From IMG/VR virus record IMGVR_UViG_3300050821_006666, positions 1 to 40,414 of that record: a stretch of DNA of 40,414 nucleotides; one strand, 5' to 3'. The notes under the pieces were generated by a model. That model did no database searches. It saw only the letters and a list, made by a program, of their open reading frames with translations, and had not been told where the DNA came from. The number at the start of each line of letters is the position of its first letter. The first letter of the stretch is position 1. Positions 14,193 through 22,938 of this stretch are shown one piece after another. The position numbers were made by a program, and so were the translations under genes. Source of the DNA: a virus.

Positions 14193-14840
14193 ATGGCAAG
14201 TTTAACGTATTCGGCTACGATACCGCAGCCCACAGATCAATTATCAATTTCTCAAGGTGATATACTCACAAATTTTGCAAGTTTATCTACATATCTTAAC
14301 GTAAACCACGTTGATTTTGGTATCAATAATGACTTTGGTAAGCATAAGCAATTGAGTATGCCTGTTCAAACAGCGTTTACCGTTGCTGCTCCCAACGAAG
14401 TTGTTCTAGTATGTAAAAAGAATATGCCCACGGGAAATAATGAAATATACTTTCAAAGATCCAGTGATGGTGTTCAGACTCCCATAACTGCTTACAAGAC
14501 TGGTACTTATTCTGACACTGTACCATATACTTATCTATATACCTTCTTTCCATCAGGTGTTTTAGTGGTAATGGGTACTATACCTGTAGGGTCAGCAAGT
14601 CAGAATATGACAGTGAACTATCCTACCGGTGTAGGAGCGCAATTTGTTGGTGCTCCCTTTGTTCAATTTACTACTATAACCAGCAATATACCTGCCGGTT
14701 CAGCAAATAATGCCCTATTTCAACTGTCAACTGAGTCTGGAGCAAGTACGGCATTAAAGTTCAAAGTCACTACAAATGCTCCAACAGCAAGCACAGTGGG
14801 CTTTAACTTCTTGGCAATCGGTATTGGACAAGTGGCCTAA
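14193..14840 (+). CDS. Virion/tail-region protein (215 aa)
   Basis: A 215-residue protein rich in Ser, Thr and aromatic residues, predicted mostly beta. The stretch NVNHVDFGINNDFGKHKQLS resembles a short motif seen in many phage tail and fibre proteins (HVxFxxxxxGKHxxVxxP). A hydrophobic C-terminal beta strand (VGFNFLAIGIGQVA) ends the protein. It lies between the adaptor and the large stabilisation protein, each with an AGGAGATA-type site, so all are probably translated at similar levels. Probable tail component. Confidence 0.65.
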   Translation: MASLTYSATIPQPTDQLSISQGDILTNFASLSTYLNVNHVDFGINNDFGKHKQLSMPVQTAFTVAAPNEVVLVCKKNMPTGNNEIYFQRSSDGVQTPITAYKTGTYSDTVPYTYLYTFFPSGVLVVMGTIPVGSASQNMTVNYPTGVGAQFVGAPFVQFTTITSNIPAGSANNALFQLSTESGASTALKFKVTTNAPTASTVGFNFLAIGIGQVA

Positions 14841-14849
14841 GGAGATACA

Positions 14850-17189
14850 ATGGCTTTTGACAGATATCTCATAGCTCCTATGAATAGTGGTTTGCAGACA
14901 GATCTCAAGCCCTGGTTAATTATGGACGATGCTTTTGTTGGTCTTACCAATGCATACACCTTTCGTGGACGTGTTAGAAAACGTTTTGGATCATACTATA
15001 CAGGATCAGGAGCAACAACAACTGTTCAGCAGCAGTTACTATCTCGTGCAAGTATTAATGTTGGAACAACTACATCTATGCCATCTGTAGGGAGTCTTTC
15101 AGGAACAGTACCTGGTGGAATTGGACATATAGGACAGGCATTTTCGGTTACAGGAATTATCTCGAGCGTTACTACAACAGTACTTTTTACCGTTATAAGT
15201 TCTACTGCTGGCGCACAGCCTATGTTAAGATCAGATAGTTCATCTGCAACAGCAACTTTTGATGTATCTAACGGTAATTTTGTGATTCAAGGCTCCCTTG
15301 TGCCAGATGGGACAGTTGTTTACTGGTATCCATCCAATCCAATCATGGGGCTTACCCAATATGCTCGCGGAGAAATCAATAACTTTCCTGCATACGCCTT
15401 TGATACTCAGTTCGCATATCTATACTCTGGTGGTCAATGGACTCGTAGTGGATCATCAAGCTCATTAATATTCCATGGTTCTAATGCACAGTTCTTTTGG
15501 GCAACCAACTGGCGTGGTGCTACCAATACTCCAGCAATGTTTGTTACTAATTTTAATGCATCTGTTCCAATTCCAAATACTACTACTGATGATCCGATGT
15601 GGTATACAGCAGATGGTGTTTCTTGGACTTCCTTCTCTCCTCGCTATGCTCCTGTGACTGGTCCAACAACCGGTCCCTTTGTTAAGACATCTAGAATAAT
15701 AATTGCTTTCAAGAATCGCCTACTCTTGCTCAATACTATCGAGAATGATGGATCTAATAGTAATAGTGGTAATGGTGCAACTACCCAATATGTTAATCGT
15801 TGCAGGTTCTCCCATAACGGTGACCCGACGACCCCTAATGCTTTTTATGAGCCAAGTACTCAAGATAATGTAGGCGGTATAGGAGACGGTGGTGGTTTTA
15901 TTGATGCTACAACCCAAGAGGCTATTGTCTCAGCTGAGTTCATAAAAGATCGTCTTATCATTTATTTTGAACGATCTACATGGGAACTAGCAGCAACCGG
16001 TAATAATATACTTCCCTTTGTGTGGCAAAAAATTAATACTGAGCTCGGTTCAGAAGCAACATTTTCTACGGTACCCTTCGATAAAGAGGTGCTCTCTATT
16101 GGAAACACTGGTGTTCATGCGTGTAATGGCGCCAACGTTGTTCGTATAGATCATCTTATTCCTGAGAAAGTATTTGATATTCAAGACAAGAAGACTGGTG
16201 TTGCTCGGATAGCTGGTATACGTGATTACTTAGTGGAAATGGTCTATTGGACATTCCCTTCTGATAACAATATTAATACCTATTGCAATAAGGTACTTAC
16301 CTACAACTATCAGAACAAATCATGGGCATTTAATAATGATTGCATTACTACTTTTGGCTACTTTGAGCAACAAAATAGTATGACATGGCAATCCTCTGCG
16401 CCAATTACTTGGGAGCAAGCAGAATTTGAATGGAATAGTGGTGTCATAGAGGCGCAGTTCAGACAAGTAATAGCGGGTAATCAACAAGGGTATATATTCT
16501 TAGTATCGGCTGATATTGCTCGGAATGCCGCTGTTATGCAAATTACTAATCTTACTGTTTCATCGGGAATAGTTACAGCGGTTATAATTGATCACACTCT
16601 TACTACAGATGATTACATATCTCTTGAGAATCTAGGTCTTACCGGAACATTTAATACTATTTATAAGGTATCATCTGTAGTAGATTCTAATACTATAACA
16701 GTTGCAGCGAATGATATTTCTATGGCTTTGACTAATGGCCAAGTATATCTTGGTGGGGGAACCTCTGCCCGTGTCAGCAACATCAGTATTCAAACCAAAC
16801 AATGGAACCCCTATGTTGGTGATGGTAACAACGTATATATCTCTAAGATAGAATTCTGTGTAGATAAGACAGCTGTAGGCCAGATAACAGTGGATTATTC
16901 TCCATCTTCAGCAGTCAATCTGTCAATGATATCGGATGGCAATTCTACACAAGCCATCTTGGGTACAGGGATTCTTGAAACCTCTGCCTATTCTGCAGAT
17001 TATGCACCGCTCGAGAAATTTCAAGACAGATTATGGCATGCGATGTACTTTCAATCCCAAGGTGAATGCATACAGCTCAACATGTACTATTCTGCAGATC
17101 AGATAACTAACCCAAGAATAGCTTGGTCAGACTTTGAGCTTAATGGTCTGGTTTTACACTCGAAGCGCATGTCTTCAAGATTATCTTAA
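14850..17189 (+). CDS. Large tail-hub/stabilisation-type protein (779 aa)
   Basis: The opening MAFDRYLIAPMNSGLQTDLK followed by PWLIMDDAFVGLTNAYTFRG and RVRKRFGS is the hallmark of a family of large phage proteins often annotated as phage stabilisation or tail proteins (P22 gp10-like). Repeating beta segments through residues 100-500 suggest a propeller-like fold. A beta insert (ITNLTVSSGIVTAVIIDHTL...TFNTIYKVSSV) resembles the FCCH-like module of the proteins at 10848 and 12586. In P22 the counterpart plugs the portal and carries tailspikes. The 779-residue length is larger than P22 gp10, mainly through such inserts. Confidence 0.75.
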   Translation: MAFDRYLIAPMNSGLQTDLKPWLIMDDAFVGLTNAYTFRGRVRKRFGSYYTGSGATTTVQQQLLSRASINVGTTTSMPSVGSLSGTVPGGIGHIGQAFSVTGIISSVTTTVLFTVISSTAGAQPMLRSDSSSATATFDVSNGNFVIQGSLVPDGTVVYWYPSNPIMGLTQYARGEINNFPAYAFDTQFAYLYSGGQWTRSGSSSSLIFHGSNAQFFWATNWRGATNTPAMFVTNFNASVPIPNTTTDDPMWYTADGVSWTSFSPRYAPVTGPTTGPFVKTSRIIIAFKNRLLLLNTIENDGSNSNSGNGATTQYVNRCRFSHNGDPTTPNAFYEPSTQDNVGGIGDGGGFIDATTQEAIVSAEFIKDRLIIYFERSTWELAATGNNILPFVWQKINTELGSEATFSTVPFDKEVLSIGNTGVHACNGANVVRIDHLIPEKVFDIQDKKTGVARIAGIRDYLVEMVYWTFPSDNNINTYCNKVLTYNYQNKSWAFNNDCITTFGYFEQQNSMTWQSSAPITWEQAEFEWNSGVIEAQFRQVIAGNQQGYIFLVSADIARNAAVMQITNLTVSSGIVTAVIIDHTLTTDDYISLENLGLTGTFNTIYKVSSVVDSNTITVAANDISMALTNGQVYLGGGTSARVSNISIQTKQWNPYVGDGNNVYISKIEFCVDKTAVGQITVDYSPSSAVNLSMISDGNSTQAILGTGILETSAYSADYAPLEKFQDRLWHAMYFQSQGECIQLNMYYSADQITNPRIAWSDFELNGLVLHSKRMSSRLS

Positions 17190-17198
17190 GGAGATACA

Positions 17199-17771
17199 AT
17201 GGCAGAAATTCAACCAGGGTATGCAGGTGTTTACATACCATCAACAAATGTGTGGGATGTCAGTAATGTTGAGAATGCGAACATAGATGATCCTGCGCTC
17301 AAAGAACTTCTCATTCGTCTGTATCAGAACCTTAATGATATGGCTCTTGCAGTGAACTTAAAGAGCTCTGGGTATTTTGTTACACAACAGTTTGTTAACT
17401 CTGAGTTATTCTTTCCAAATCCATCCCTAACATCTGCAAGTTCAACAACCCCGACATTCAGACAAGTTATCCGTGAAGTTGTTAACTTCGGCGCACTACC
17501 CAACAGTACAACTAAAACTTATCTAACTGATATTCTTACTAATTCAGCAATAAGACTTACAAGAATATATGGATGCGCTACAAATCCATCAACGGGAAGT
17601 ATACCTCTACCGTACTCTTCTACGACGTTAGCCAATAATATTGAATTGAAAGTTGATACTGGTGTTAATATGACAGATGGGAAAACATACGAAAGGGTAT
17701 CGATAACCACAGCGTTTAATTATAGCGCTTATACAACAACTTATGTAATACTTGAGTATATAACTTCTTAA
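17199..17771 (+). CDS. Virion protein (190 aa)
   Basis: A 190-residue protein with N-terminus AEIQPGYAGVYIPSTNVWDV, then a helix (DDPALKELLIRLYQNLNDMA) and a beta-rich remainder ending in TTYVILEYITS. It starts 9 bp after the stabilisation gene with AAGGAGATACA. Similar small genes follow the gp10-like gene in related phages, and a tail-tip or fibre-attachment role is plausible but unproved. No enzyme motif. Confidence 0.65.
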   Translation: MAEIQPGYAGVYIPSTNVWDVSNVENANIDDPALKELLIRLYQNLNDMALAVNLKSSGYFVTQQFVNSELFFPNPSLTSASSTTPTFRQVIREVVNFGALPNSTTKTYLTDILTNSAIRLTRIYGCATNPSTGSIPLPYSSTTLANNIELKVDTGVNMTDGKTYERVSITTAFNYSAYTTTYVILEYITS

Positions 17772-17786
17772 CTCTTGGAGAGTATT

Positions 17787-18359
17787 ATGCCTTACGATTT
17801 CAGTCAGTTCGCACAACAACCACAAACAACACCCCGTCAATGGAATCAAACAACCGGTGGCTGGGAACAATCCAATGGTGGTGGAGGTGGATGGAAGGAA
17901 TGGCTCTTCGGTTCACCAGAAAAGATTCAACAGGTAAACAACTATACACCATTACAACAGTCGGCATTCCAGACACAACTCATGGAAGCACTTAACGGCT
18001 TGTTTAATGGCAGCAAATTCGATCTTGGACCACAGGAAAAGCAAGCAGTCAATCAATTTCAAACAGAAACCGTTCCTACCATTGCAGAGCGTTTTTCAGC
18101 GCTTGGTTCTGGTGGCTCACAAAGCTCATCTGCTTTTGGTAATGTACTTGGACGTGCTGGTGCGGATCTTAACCTTGGTCTTGCAGGTCAACGTCAGAAT
18201 GCATTGCAGAATATGTTGCAGTCTGGTCTCACTCAGCAGTTTGATACCAAAATACATCATGCACAATCGGGATTTTTGGGTAATGCCTGGAACAGTGCAC
18301 AGGGAACTGCTAATGAGGGAATTAAAGCATACATTAAACAATATACGGGGGGCTTATAA
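17787..18359 (+). CDS. Putative ejection (internal virion) protein 1 (190 aa)
   Basis: The start at 17787 follows TTGGAGAG; upstream in-frame starts are unlikely. The 190-residue product is Gln/Gly/Ala-rich. Its parts are a disordered N-terminus (PQTTPRQWNQTTGGW, poly-Gly), then NYTPLQQSAFQTQLMEALNG, then FQTETVPTIAERFSALGSGG...SSAFGNVLGRAGADL. The last segment is a pattern seen in many phage genes preceding pilot proteins. It is the first of three overlapping genes (17787-20868) shaped like a P22 gp7/gp20/gp16-style ejection module. Proteins of this class leave the virion with DNA to build a channel through the cell envelope. Confidence 0.65.
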   Translation: MPYDFSQFAQQPQTTPRQWNQTTGGWEQSNGGGGGWKEWLFGSPEKIQQVNNYTPLQQSAFQTQLMEALNGLFNGSKFDLGPQEKQAVNQFQTETVPTIAERFSALGSGGSQSSSAFGNVLGRAGADLNLGLAGQRQNALQNMLQSGLTQQFDTKIHHAQSGFLGNAWNSAQGTANEGIKAYIKQYTGGL

Positions 18360-19561
18360 TGTCTGTAGAATTTGTAAGAGATTTTCCTACCGTAGCATCG
18401 CATGGTGCTGAAGCAGGTAAAGCCACTGGTTCTCTTTTAGGTGGTGCCCTTGGTGCACTTGCTGAAGGTAAAGCTAACCAGATGCTTGAAAGACATCAAG
18501 AACAGAAAGCTATAAAAGATCGTCAGAGAATGGGTCAATTCTACAAGAAATACCCTGGACTGGAAGGATTGGAAGAACAGCCTCAAGATATTCAGAAAGT
18601 TGTACTTCAGAATTATATAAAACATCATCTTGAACAACCTGGACAAGAGGCAACCACCCAAGCTCTTATGAGTATTTTGCAGGGACCTCAAGGGCAACAA
18701 CAACCACAAGAACCATCATTGGGACAACAATTGTCTCAGGCTAAACAACAAGGTATTGGCGGCCAAGATCTTCAGAATATATTGGCAAAGGTTCCCCAAA
18801 AGAATCTTCCACAGGTTCTGAGATTTATGCAGCAACAAGAACAAACTAATGCTATACGTGATCTCAATAGAGAAAAACTTGATCTTGCAAAAACTGCCGC
18901 AGAGGAGAAAAGGCAGTTGGCCGCAGAGAAAGAAGAGCGCATTCGTCTTGAAGCAGAAGAAAAGAAACAGGCTCAGATAGAACGAGCAAATGCAAAATTC
19001 ACTGATCCGTTTAATGATTATCTTCAAAAAACCAACATTCTTGAGGATAAATTAAATGATGTTCGCAGGGCGCTTGCAACAGGAAAGGTAAGTTTAGGTA
19101 TTACCGGAAGAGCTCCTTCTTGGCTTAAAAATGAAGCAACAAGGTCATTTGATAGGGCAACTGAAGATTTGCTGAACGCTTATGCTCAAGCACAAAAAGG
19201 CAACCCTTCAAATTTCAGGATGCAGCAACTTGATAGATCAAAAATCAATTCAAATCAACCACTTGGCACCGTAGAAGAAGGTATAGAAGCTGTACAGCGA
19301 CTTATAGATAAAACAAAACATACCAAAGAAATTGTTGATAGATTGATTGAAGAAAATGGCGGTAAGCAACCCCGTGACCTTGCAACCAAGGTCAATACAA
19401 TAATTGAACAAGAAAGAAAGCAGGAAATACAGCAAGCACTTGAGGCATTGGAAAAAGAACATCCTGCTAAGAATTTTCCCAACAAAGAAATCACTGACGA
19501 TGAAACAGGTGAAGTTTTTGTTAGTCATAATGGCAAATGGCGCACAAGAAAGGGCAAATGA
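18359..19561 (+). CDS. Putative ejection protein 2, coiled-coil (400 aa)
   Basis: It starts on a TAATG overlap. The product has a Gly/Ala-rich helix near the N-terminus (GKATGSLLGGALGALAEGKA) of the membrane-interacting kind, Gln-rich linkers (residues about 110-160), and a long charged coiled coil (LDLAKTAAEEKRQLAAEKEE...RLEAEEKKQAQIERANAKF). Its C-terminal part ends in ITDDETGEVFVSHNGKWRTR. These are common traits of DNA-ejection or pilot proteins. Overlap with both neighbours indicates coordinated production. No enzymatic motif is seen. Confidence 0.65.
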   Translation: MSVEFVRDFPTVASHGAEAGKATGSLLGGALGALAEGKANQMLERHQEQKAIKDRQRMGQFYKKYPGLEGLEEQPQDIQKVVLQNYIKHHLEQPGQEATTQALMSILQGPQGQQQPQEPSLGQQLSQAKQQGIGGQDLQNILAKVPQKNLPQVLRFMQQQEQTNAIRDLNREKLDLAKTAAEEKRQLAAEKEERIRLEAEEKKQAQIERANAKFTDPFNDYLQKTNILEDKLNDVRRALATGKVSLGITGRAPSWLKNEATRSFDRATEDLLNAYAQAQKGNPSNFRMQQLDRSKINSNQPLGTVEEGIEAVQRLIDKTKHTKEIVDRLIEENGGKQPRDLATKVNTIIEQERKQEIQQALEALEKEHPAKNFPNKEITDDETGEVFVSHNGKWRTRKGK

Positions 19562-20868
19562 TGTCACGATTTAAATTTGTTGGAGAAGAAAAATCACCAG
19601 AACAATCATCTGAATTAGCTGGAACTGCTTTAAGGACCATTGGTGGTTCTGCCGCCAGAGCAGCTGAATCTGTTCTTGGTGCTCCTGCTGATATATTATT
19701 TACTCTTCATAAATTGCCTATTAATGCACTATTAGGACTTGCAAAACTGGTAAGCGGTGGAAAAACACCTTCTTATGAAGATCTTGAAAATGATTTCGCA
19801 AAACTATTGAGTGGTGGCAAAACATCTCCTCCTGAAAATGAAAAAAATGATTTTCCCACTAAAGATAAAGCAAATGAACCATTCCCACTTACATCTCAAT
19901 GGTTTAGAAAGGGTACTCAAGCATTAACTGGACAGCATCTTGAACCCCAAGATGAATTAGAGCAAAAAATTCAAGAAACTGTTGGTGATATTGGATCTCT
20001 TGTTGGTGGGGGAGCTAAATCAATAGGAAGAGCCATTGCTCAAGGCATTGGTGGTAAAGTTGCTGAGGAAACTGCAAAGAGCGCAGGGATATCTCCAAGA
20101 ACTGCAAAACTACTTAAAGCTGGTACACAAATTGGCTTGGGAGTAATAGGAACTCGCAAAGTTGTAGAAAAAGCAGCCTCCTCCGGTTTTGATGAATCAA
20201 GAAAGATAGGCAAAACGATAAACTACAATACCCCGGAGACTCGCAAAGAAATATCATCGGTGTGGGATTCTATAAACAAATCCTCATTCAAAGGCAAAGA
20301 GCATCTTCGTGAACTTGTTAAATCAATTGAGAAATCATTTGATAAGAATAATATAAATGGTTCTGACTTGATTGAAAAATATAAAGAAACAAACAATTGG
20401 TTCAAGAGTATTAATGATCCCATTGGACGTCAATATCTTCATGATGTTCGTATTGTTCTTGATAAAGCAATTCAAAAAATTGGTGAATCATCTCCATCAT
20501 ATTCGAACAATTTTAATATGGGCCGTGAACTTTATAAGGTTTTAGCTGAACAGAAAGAGGGTCTTATTGGTGGCAATATAAAAGAACAACTTATTGATGT
20601 TGCAAAAAAACACGCTCCAGGAATTGCCTTGGGCGCCTTTGCTGCTAGGAATTCTTTAAGCGGTGCAAATGCTACATTGGCAGCTACTGCTCTTGGCGCT
20701 AAAGAGCTAGCTAAAACAGGACAGTTGATCTATAAAAGTCCACATGCAGCAAATATATATAAACAATCATTCAAAGAATCTGCTAAGACAACATTACCAT
20801 CTTTAGCAAATATACCTACAGATATTAATGAATCTAAGCCAAAATCAAGATTTAGGTTTAAAAACTAA
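19558..20868 (+). CDS. Putative ejection protein 3 (436 aa)
   Basis: The start is on an ATGA overlap with the previous gene; a second ATG follows directly. Several glycine-rich amphipathic segments (IGSLVGGGAKSIGRAIAQGI, GTQIGLGVIGTRKVVEKAAS, IALGAFAARNSLSGANATLA) could cross or perturb membranes. An internal repeat LAKLVSGGKTP / FAKLLSGGKTS lies near residues 60-90. SRFKF at the N-terminus is mirrored by SRFRF at the very C-terminus. It ends the ejection block and meets a leftward gene island tail to tail, overlapping it by 4 bp. Confidence 0.62.
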   Translation: MMSRFKFVGEEKSPEQSSELAGTALRTIGGSAARAAESVLGAPADILFTLHKLPINALLGLAKLVSGGKTPSYEDLENDFAKLLSGGKTSPPENEKNDFPTKDKANEPFPLTSQWFRKGTQALTGQHLEPQDELEQKIQETVGDIGSLVGGGAKSIGRAIAQGIGGKVAEETAKSAGISPRTAKLLKAGTQIGLGVIGTRKVVEKAASSGFDESRKIGKTINYNTPETRKEISSVWDSINKSSFKGKEHLRELVKSIEKSFDKNNINGSDLIEKYKETNNWFKSINDPIGRQYLHDVRIVLDKAIQKIGESSPSYSNNFNMGRELYKVLAEQKEGLIGGNIKEQLIDVAKKHAPGIALGAFAARNSLSGANATLAATALGAKELAKTGQLIYKSPHAANIYKQSFKESAKTTLPSLANIPTDINESKPKSRFRFKN

Positions 20869-20963
20869 CGTAACGGATAATCATTGACATCTCTTATTTT
20901 TTCCTTGTCGGGTGCCATATTTATGAATATTAAAATAAGAATAAATATAAAAAACCAATCCAT
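20865..20963 (-). CDS. Candidate 32-aa membrane peptide
   Basis: Read directly from the minus strand: MDWFFIFILILIFINMAPDK followed by a charged tail (EKIRDVNDYPLR). One transmembrane helix covers residues 3-15. A purine-rich GGGGGGAAGG precedes the ATG very closely. A different frame from 20991 encodes a 36-residue alternative (MPPSLFGG...) with a good AGGAGG site, so which is translated is uncertain. Its tail overlaps the ejection gene by 4 bp. Small membrane peptides next to a repressor-like gene are often toxic or exclusion factors, but that is inference. Confidence 0.4.
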   Translation of the reverse strand: MDWFFIFILILIFINMAPDKEKIRDVNDYPLR

Positions 20964-20979
20964 CCTTCCCCCCAAACAA

Positions 20980-21005
20980 ACTAGGAGGCATATTTACCTC
21001 CTAGT
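20980..21005. promoter_or_regulatory. 9-bp hairpin in the leftward island
   Basis: ACTAGGAGG (20980-20988) pairs perfectly with CCTCCTAGT (20997-21005) around an 8-nt loop. On the minus strand the stem contains AGGAGG followed by TAAATATG, so it would hide the ribosome-binding site of a 36-residue ORF (20991-20881). It could equally be an intercistronic terminator, lacking a clear T-tract. Confidence 0.45.
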
Positions 21006-21010
21006 ACCCC

Positions 21011-21094
21011 CTAGTAAAATACCATAAACATTGGTGTAATCTTTATTGCCAACTTAACTAAACATAGTATCGATACAACAATAATTATTGCCAT
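21011..21094 (-). CDS. Candidate 27-aa hydrophobic peptide
   Basis: Read from the minus strand: MAIIIVVSILCLVKLAIKIT ending in PMFMVFY, hydrophobic throughout with two lysines. It lies 10 bp downstream of the 48-residue ORF in the same transcript direction. No convincing ribosome-binding site is seen. It may be a short membrane peptide or chance in AT-rich DNA. Confidence 0.3.
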   Translation of the reverse strand: MAIIIVVSILCLVKLAIKITPMFMVFY

Positions 21095-21104
21095 CCATTG
21101 AACG

Positions 21105-21251
21105 TTATACATCGCTCATTTCTACTTCATCTTCAATTTCAATATCTTCAATTGGATTCTGTTCCGATAAGGGCTCTGTATATAAAGAACAATTATCTAT
21201 ATCTACCGGTGCATTACATACTATAGTAAGTATCATTACTGTCTTTATCAT
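21105..21251 (-). CDS. Small protein (48 aa) coupled to the ribbon-helix-helix gene
   Basis: Read from the minus strand: MIKTVMILTIVCNAPVDIDN then an acidic tail (NPIEDIEIEDEVEMSDV). The ATG overlaps the stop of the upstream ribbon-helix-helix gene by 4 bp (ATGA), a strong sign of real translational coupling. The N-terminus is hydrophobic; the C-terminal half is strongly acidic. It might be an antitoxin-like, membrane or anti-regulator peptide, but no family is recognised. Confidence 0.55.
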   Translation of the reverse strand: MIKTVMILTIVCNAPVDIDNCSLYTEPLSEQNPIEDIEIEDEVEMSDV

Positions 21252-21442
21252 ACATTATCCTTGCGATCATAATCATCTTCCAATCTCATTCTTTCATAGA
21301 GGCATCGTATTATATATTGTGTTCTTGTACAGTTATATTTTATGGACATATATTTAAGCCATGTAATTATATCTTTGGGAACTTCAACATTAATTCTACC
21401 GATAGTATCTCTATCTCTAGCATCACAGCGTTTTTTTCTCAT
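21248..21442 (-). CDS. Ribbon-helix-helix DNA-binding regulator (64 aa)
   Basis: The product has a basic arm (MRKKRCDARDRDT), then GRINVEVPKDIITWLKYMSI and KYNCTRTQYIIRCLYERMR, fitting a ribbon-helix-helix (Arc/CopG-type) fold: one beta strand that contacts DNA, then two helices. A GGGGAGAG site lies six bases upstream of the ATG. It begins a short leftward operon with the 48-residue gene. A 7-bp inverted repeat placed inside its own promoter is a likely target, so autorepression is expected. It is oriented against all neighbouring virion genes. Confidence 0.75.
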   Translation of the reverse strand: MRKKRCDARDRDTIGRINVEVPKDIITWLKYMSIKYNCTRTQYIIRCLYERMRLEDDYDRKDNV

Positions 21443-21477
21443 ACTACTCTCCCCTTCTCCATTATTTTAACTCTTTC

Positions 21478-21505
21478 ATTATAACATATCTATGTTAAAA
21501 GTCAC
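21478..21505 (-). promoter_or_regulatory. Promoter and operator of the leftward regulator island
   Basis: On the minus strand, GTGACT (21505-21500) and TATAAT (21483-21478) are separated by 16 bp. Inside that spacer lies the inverted repeat TAACATA-tc-TATGTTA (21482-21497). A dimeric repressor bound there would block RNA polymerase directly. A TTGACG at 21521-21526 could be the -35 of an oppositely directed fibre promoter, without a good -10. Confidence 0.6.
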
Positions 21506-21588
21506 ATTTTTATTTAAACATTGACGTTAAATATTTAGGCATGATTGAATGGTATCATCTTATATTTCTATTTCCTTTGGAGAGATTA

Positions 21589-22878
21589 ATGTCAAATCAA
21601 AATGCCTTTAGACAAAATGCTCCTGGCGGCAAACAACCATTCGTTAATATATTCCCTGCGCCTATTATTGCTCAAAGATCACCGATAAATACCACTGATA
21701 AATATCCAGTTGGTCAGACATGGATTGATGTTAGTGGCAATGGTGTTGCGTGGATGAACCTTAAGAATGCTAATAATTCAGCAACATGGCTTGATATTGC
21801 TGGTGGTACTCAATCACTTACCAATCTTGTTGTTTCTGGTACTACTACGCTTACTGGTGTGACGCTAATCAACTCAACGGGCACTGCTGCAACAACCATT
21901 GGCAACTCTGGTGCTGCGGTAACACTTGCCGGTGGCCCACTTTCAGTCACTGGTGCAGCTGGTTCGTCTATGTCCCTTGCTGGTACTGCTGGTTCTGCTG
22001 TCTTATCAACAACGGTTGGTAATGTAACTATTGCTGCACCAACTGCTGGTTCTGCAATCAGTGCACTTACTGTTGCTGGTCCTACTGATGCCACTGCTAT
22101 GACAATAACAGCTGGAACTGGAAGATCTGCTCTTGCAATCACCGGTGCTGCTGCTACGGCTGTCACTATTACTCCAGGAACCAATAGTAAAGCAATTACT
22201 ATCACTGGCAATGGCACAGCTAATGCTGTTGAACTTACCGCCGGTGCTTCTACTGGTGGATGCCTTCTCTTGACTGGTGGAGCTGGTGCTGGTGTTCCTC
22301 TTGTTGCAACATCCGCTGCTGGCAGTGGTTCTTGTGCAACATTCACTGGTAATGCATCAGCCACTGCTATAACCATTACTCCTGGTTCTGCCCAACGAGC
22401 ATTAACAGTAACTGCTGTCGGTGGTGCTGCTGGTGTAACATTGACAGGTAGTGGTGTTGCCAGCGGTTATGCTCTTGATGTCGTTGGTGCCGCTGGTGAC
22501 TCTGCGTCAAGATTTACTTCAGGGGGATCCTCTCTGGCTGCAATTGAAGTTGGAACTGGTGGCATAAAAGTTAATCCGGTTACATCATCTGGATCTTCAT
22601 CTACATCAACAGCTGCTGTATCAAGATTTAACTCGATAACATTTACTGGGTTCACAACCGCTTCTGGTTCTTCGCAGGCATTTACATTTACCAGCACGCT
22701 TTCTACGGCAACAAATGCTGTAATGGTATCAGTAAGCACCAATGGTTCTAATGATGCAGAGATGACAGTGCAAAGGGTTGATCAAACAACAGCTGGAACT
22801 ATTGTGGTCACCTGCAAAAATAACGGTGCTGCAGCAGTTAATGGAAATATTATAATAAATATCTGGATACTCAATTAA
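21589..22878 (+). CDS. Tail fibre protein with repetitive beta shaft (429 aa)
   Basis: The start at 21589 follows TTTGGAGAG. The N-terminal 85 residues (RSPINTTDKYPVGQTWIDVS...AWMNLKNANNSATWLDIAGG) form an anchor similar to the one in the gene at 29218 (FTLGTIWLDQVHQKAYQLLS). The rest is a Gly/Ala/Thr/Val repeat (for example GTAATTIGNSGAAVTLAG, ATAVTITPGTNSKAITITGN) expected to make a trimeric beta-helix or beta-prism shaft. A short C-terminal domain closes with NGNIIINIWILN. No enzyme domain is apparent. It opens the host-recognition block. Confidence 0.8.
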   Translation: MSNQNAFRQNAPGGKQPFVNIFPAPIIAQRSPINTTDKYPVGQTWIDVSGNGVAWMNLKNANNSATWLDIAGGTQSLTNLVVSGTTTLTGVTLINSTGTAATTIGNSGAAVTLAGGPLSVTGAAGSSMSLAGTAGSAVLSTTVGNVTIAAPTAGSAISALTVAGPTDATAMTITAGTGRSALAITGAAATAVTITPGTNSKAITITGNGTANAVELTAGASTGGCLLLTGGAGAGVPLVATSAAGSGSCATFTGNASATAITITPGSAQRALTVTAVGGAAGVTLTGSGVASGYALDVVGAAGDSASRFTSGGSSLAAIEVGTGGIKVNPVTSSGSSSTSTAAVSRFNSITFTGFTTASGSSQAFTFTSTLSTATNAVMVSVSTNGSNDAEMTVQRVDQTTAGTIVVTCKNNGAAAVNGNIIINIWILN

Positions 22879-22938
22879 CAATCAATCACTCCGGCTTCGC
22901 TTATAAGCTACGCCGAGAATAAATAAAAGGAATGTTCT

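Noticed and set aside
20869-21100. 89-aa plus-strand ORF (21088-21357) and other plus-strand genes in this gap
   Set aside because: The Ser/Ile-rich plus-strand reading is the complement of the coupled 48-aa and ribbon-helix-helix genes, which have better start signals.
21810-22376. 188-aa minus-strand ORF opposite the fibre gene
   Set aside because: The Val/Ala/Pro-rich sequence arises from reading the Thr/Gly/Ala repeat of the fibre backwards; no start signal or promoter.
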